Under the pieces are notes generated by a model. The model ran no database searches, was not told the DNA's origin, and saw only the letters and a program-made list of their open reading frames with translations. A program made the position numbers and the translations under genes. Source: Pseudoteredinibacter isoporae (GTDB lineage Bacteria; Pseudomonadota; Gammaproteobacteria; Pseudomonadales; Cellvibrionaceae). Taken from it: a stretch of 64,000 nt of DNA. The DNA lies in the NCBI RefSeq assembly GCF_011602085.1, contig NZ_JAAONY010000005.1:1-64000 (forward strand), given 5' to 3'. This document shows, piece by piece, positions 63,400 to 64,000 of the stretch (within the stretch, counting starts at the first letter, position 1; every line of letters begins with the position of its first letter).

Positions 63400-63639
63400 T
63401 TAGCCTTCGCTGCCGTCTTCAAATGGCTGGCTGATCAATTCGCCCTGCTGTTCCATCAGTAGCTCAACCTTCTGCTCGGCGGCACTGAGTTGCTGCTGGC
63501 ATTGGCGGGTCAGTTTGACCCCTTTCTCAAAGGCTGCCAGGGAATCTTCCAGGCTCATATCACCAGCTTCCATGGCTTCCACGAGGGATTCCAGCTCGGC
63601 CAGTGAGGATTCAAAACTCGGGCTTTTGTCTTTTGTCAT
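63400..63639 (-). CDS. xseB: Exodeoxyribonuclease VII small subunit
   Basis: A 79-aa acidic protein that binds XseA to form exonuclease VII. The [20 protein letters not shown] and [20 protein letters not shown] segments are diagnostic. It has the typical length and lies 27 bases before ispA. Confidence 0.95.
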   Translation of the reverse strand: MTKDKSPSFESSLAELESLVEAMEAGDMSLEDSLAAFEKGVKLTRQCQQQLSAAEQKVELLMEQQGELISQPFEDGSEG

Positions 63640-63785
63640 GCTGCTCGCTGCCGCTAATTAAGAATGGCGCCACCCTACCTGAGCCCAATGGCTGGGTCAA
63701 TGCGCGTTTAGCCGCTAAAAAGGATATTGCTACGCCAAACCAGCGGGTTCAGTTGGTGGTCGTACTACATTTTAAAGATAAGGGG

Positions 63786-63812
63786 TTAACTTGTCTTGGG
63801 AACGGCCGATAT
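63786..63812 (+). promoter_or_regulatory. Candidate sigma-28 (FliA) promoter of pomA
   Basis: TTAACTTG (63786-63793), an 11-base spacer, and GCCGATAT (63805-63812) match the FliA consensus TAAAGTTT-N11-GCCGATAA, with 5 of 8 and 7 of 8 bases and exact spacing. Flagellar motor genes are late class genes under FliA in many gammaproteobacteria. The stator gene begins 68 bases downstream. Confidence 0.65.
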
Positions 63813-63879
63813 AAGCCTTAGTGGATAAACATCATAAGCACCCGCAAGCCAAATCAGGGTGCACGCTAAGGAGCAATCT

Positions 63880-64000
63880 GTGGATTTAGCAACCATAGTC
63901 GGTATTATCGGCGCCTTCGGTCTTATCATTGTCACCATGCTCATGAGTGGCGATTTGGGTATGTTCGTGAACATCCCTTCGCTGGTGATCGTAGTGGGCG
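63880..64000 (+). CDS. pomA: Flagellar motor stator protein PomA/MotA (5' end only)
   Basis: The frame runs off the right edge after 40 codons. The start is GTG 63880, with AAGGAG (63868-63873) six bases upstream. The visible residues, MDLATIVGIIGAFGLIIV and then GMFVNIPSLVIVVG, form the first membrane helix and loop of the PomA-type (sodium-driven) stator subunit. pomB is expected just beyond the window. The gene is divergent from xseB. Confidence 0.88.
   Translation, partial: MDLATIVGIIGAFGLIIVTMLMSGDLGMFVNIPSLVIVVG

Overview
The window is a translation and transcription gene supercluster from a gammaproteobacterium. Gene order (rrn 5S - birA - coaX - SPOR protein - four tRNAs - tuf - tRNA-Trp - secE - nusG - rplKAJL - rpoBC - str - S10/spc/alpha), protein similarity, xseB-ispA-dxs beside a PomA-type sodium stator gene, and a base composition near 50% GC suggest a marine or aquatic member of the Cellvibrionales/Pseudomonadales side of the class. 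The genus cannot be fixed from the sequence alone.

Layout. 1-61 is the 3' end of a 5S rRNA and its terminator. 268-2742 holds birA, coaX and a SPOR-domain protein. 2752-5691 holds the tRNA(Thr-Tyr-Gly-Thr)-tufB-tRNA(Trp)-secE-nusG unit, with a strong promoter that has a GC-rich discriminator. 5877-17035 is rplKAJL-rpoBC. 17118-25530 is a first accessory block: an L,D-transpeptidase, a response regulator with GGDEF and EAL domains, a very large hybrid histidine kinase, and an M14 zinc carboxypeptidase. 25757-30443 is the str operon (rpsL, rpsG, fusA, tufA). 30689-39036 is a second accessory block: a CsgG-like lipoprotein, a small lipoprotein, a second EF-G, and a minus-strand FecI-FecR-TonB receptor signalling operon. 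39282-53117 is an uninterrupted S10-spc-alpha cluster from rpsJ to rplQ with secY, rpmJ and rpoA. 53313-60302 is a third accessory block: a chemoreceptor, a DUF819 membrane protein divergent from an LLM-type flavin monooxygenase, a winged-helix regulator, and a two-gene ABC-2 exporter. 60368-63639 is dxs, ispA and xseB (minus strand). 63880 to the edge is the start of pomA (plus strand).

The core genes are co-regulated growth genes: ribosomal proteins, RNA polymerase, elongation factors and Sec translocase. They have Shine-Dalgarno sites, leaders and attenuators of the kinds known for autogenous control. The accessory blocks sit in joints that are usually closed in Pseudomonas (rpoC-rpsL and tuf-rpsJ) and are mostly sensory or envelope genes.

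The most unusual items are: (i) the hybrid kinase whose extracytoplasmic sensor is a tandem internal duplication and which carries two decayed receivers plus one intact receiver, overlapping an upstream c-di-GMP response regulator gene; (ii) the TonB receptor reading frame, which has an N-terminal STN region followed in frame by a second complete signal peptide with its own start codon and ribosome binding site; (iii) the divergent DUF819/LLM-monooxygenase/winged-helix cluster with a perfect 17-bp palindrome in front of the monooxygenase. I found no CRISPR array, prophage, insertion sequence or complete defence system.
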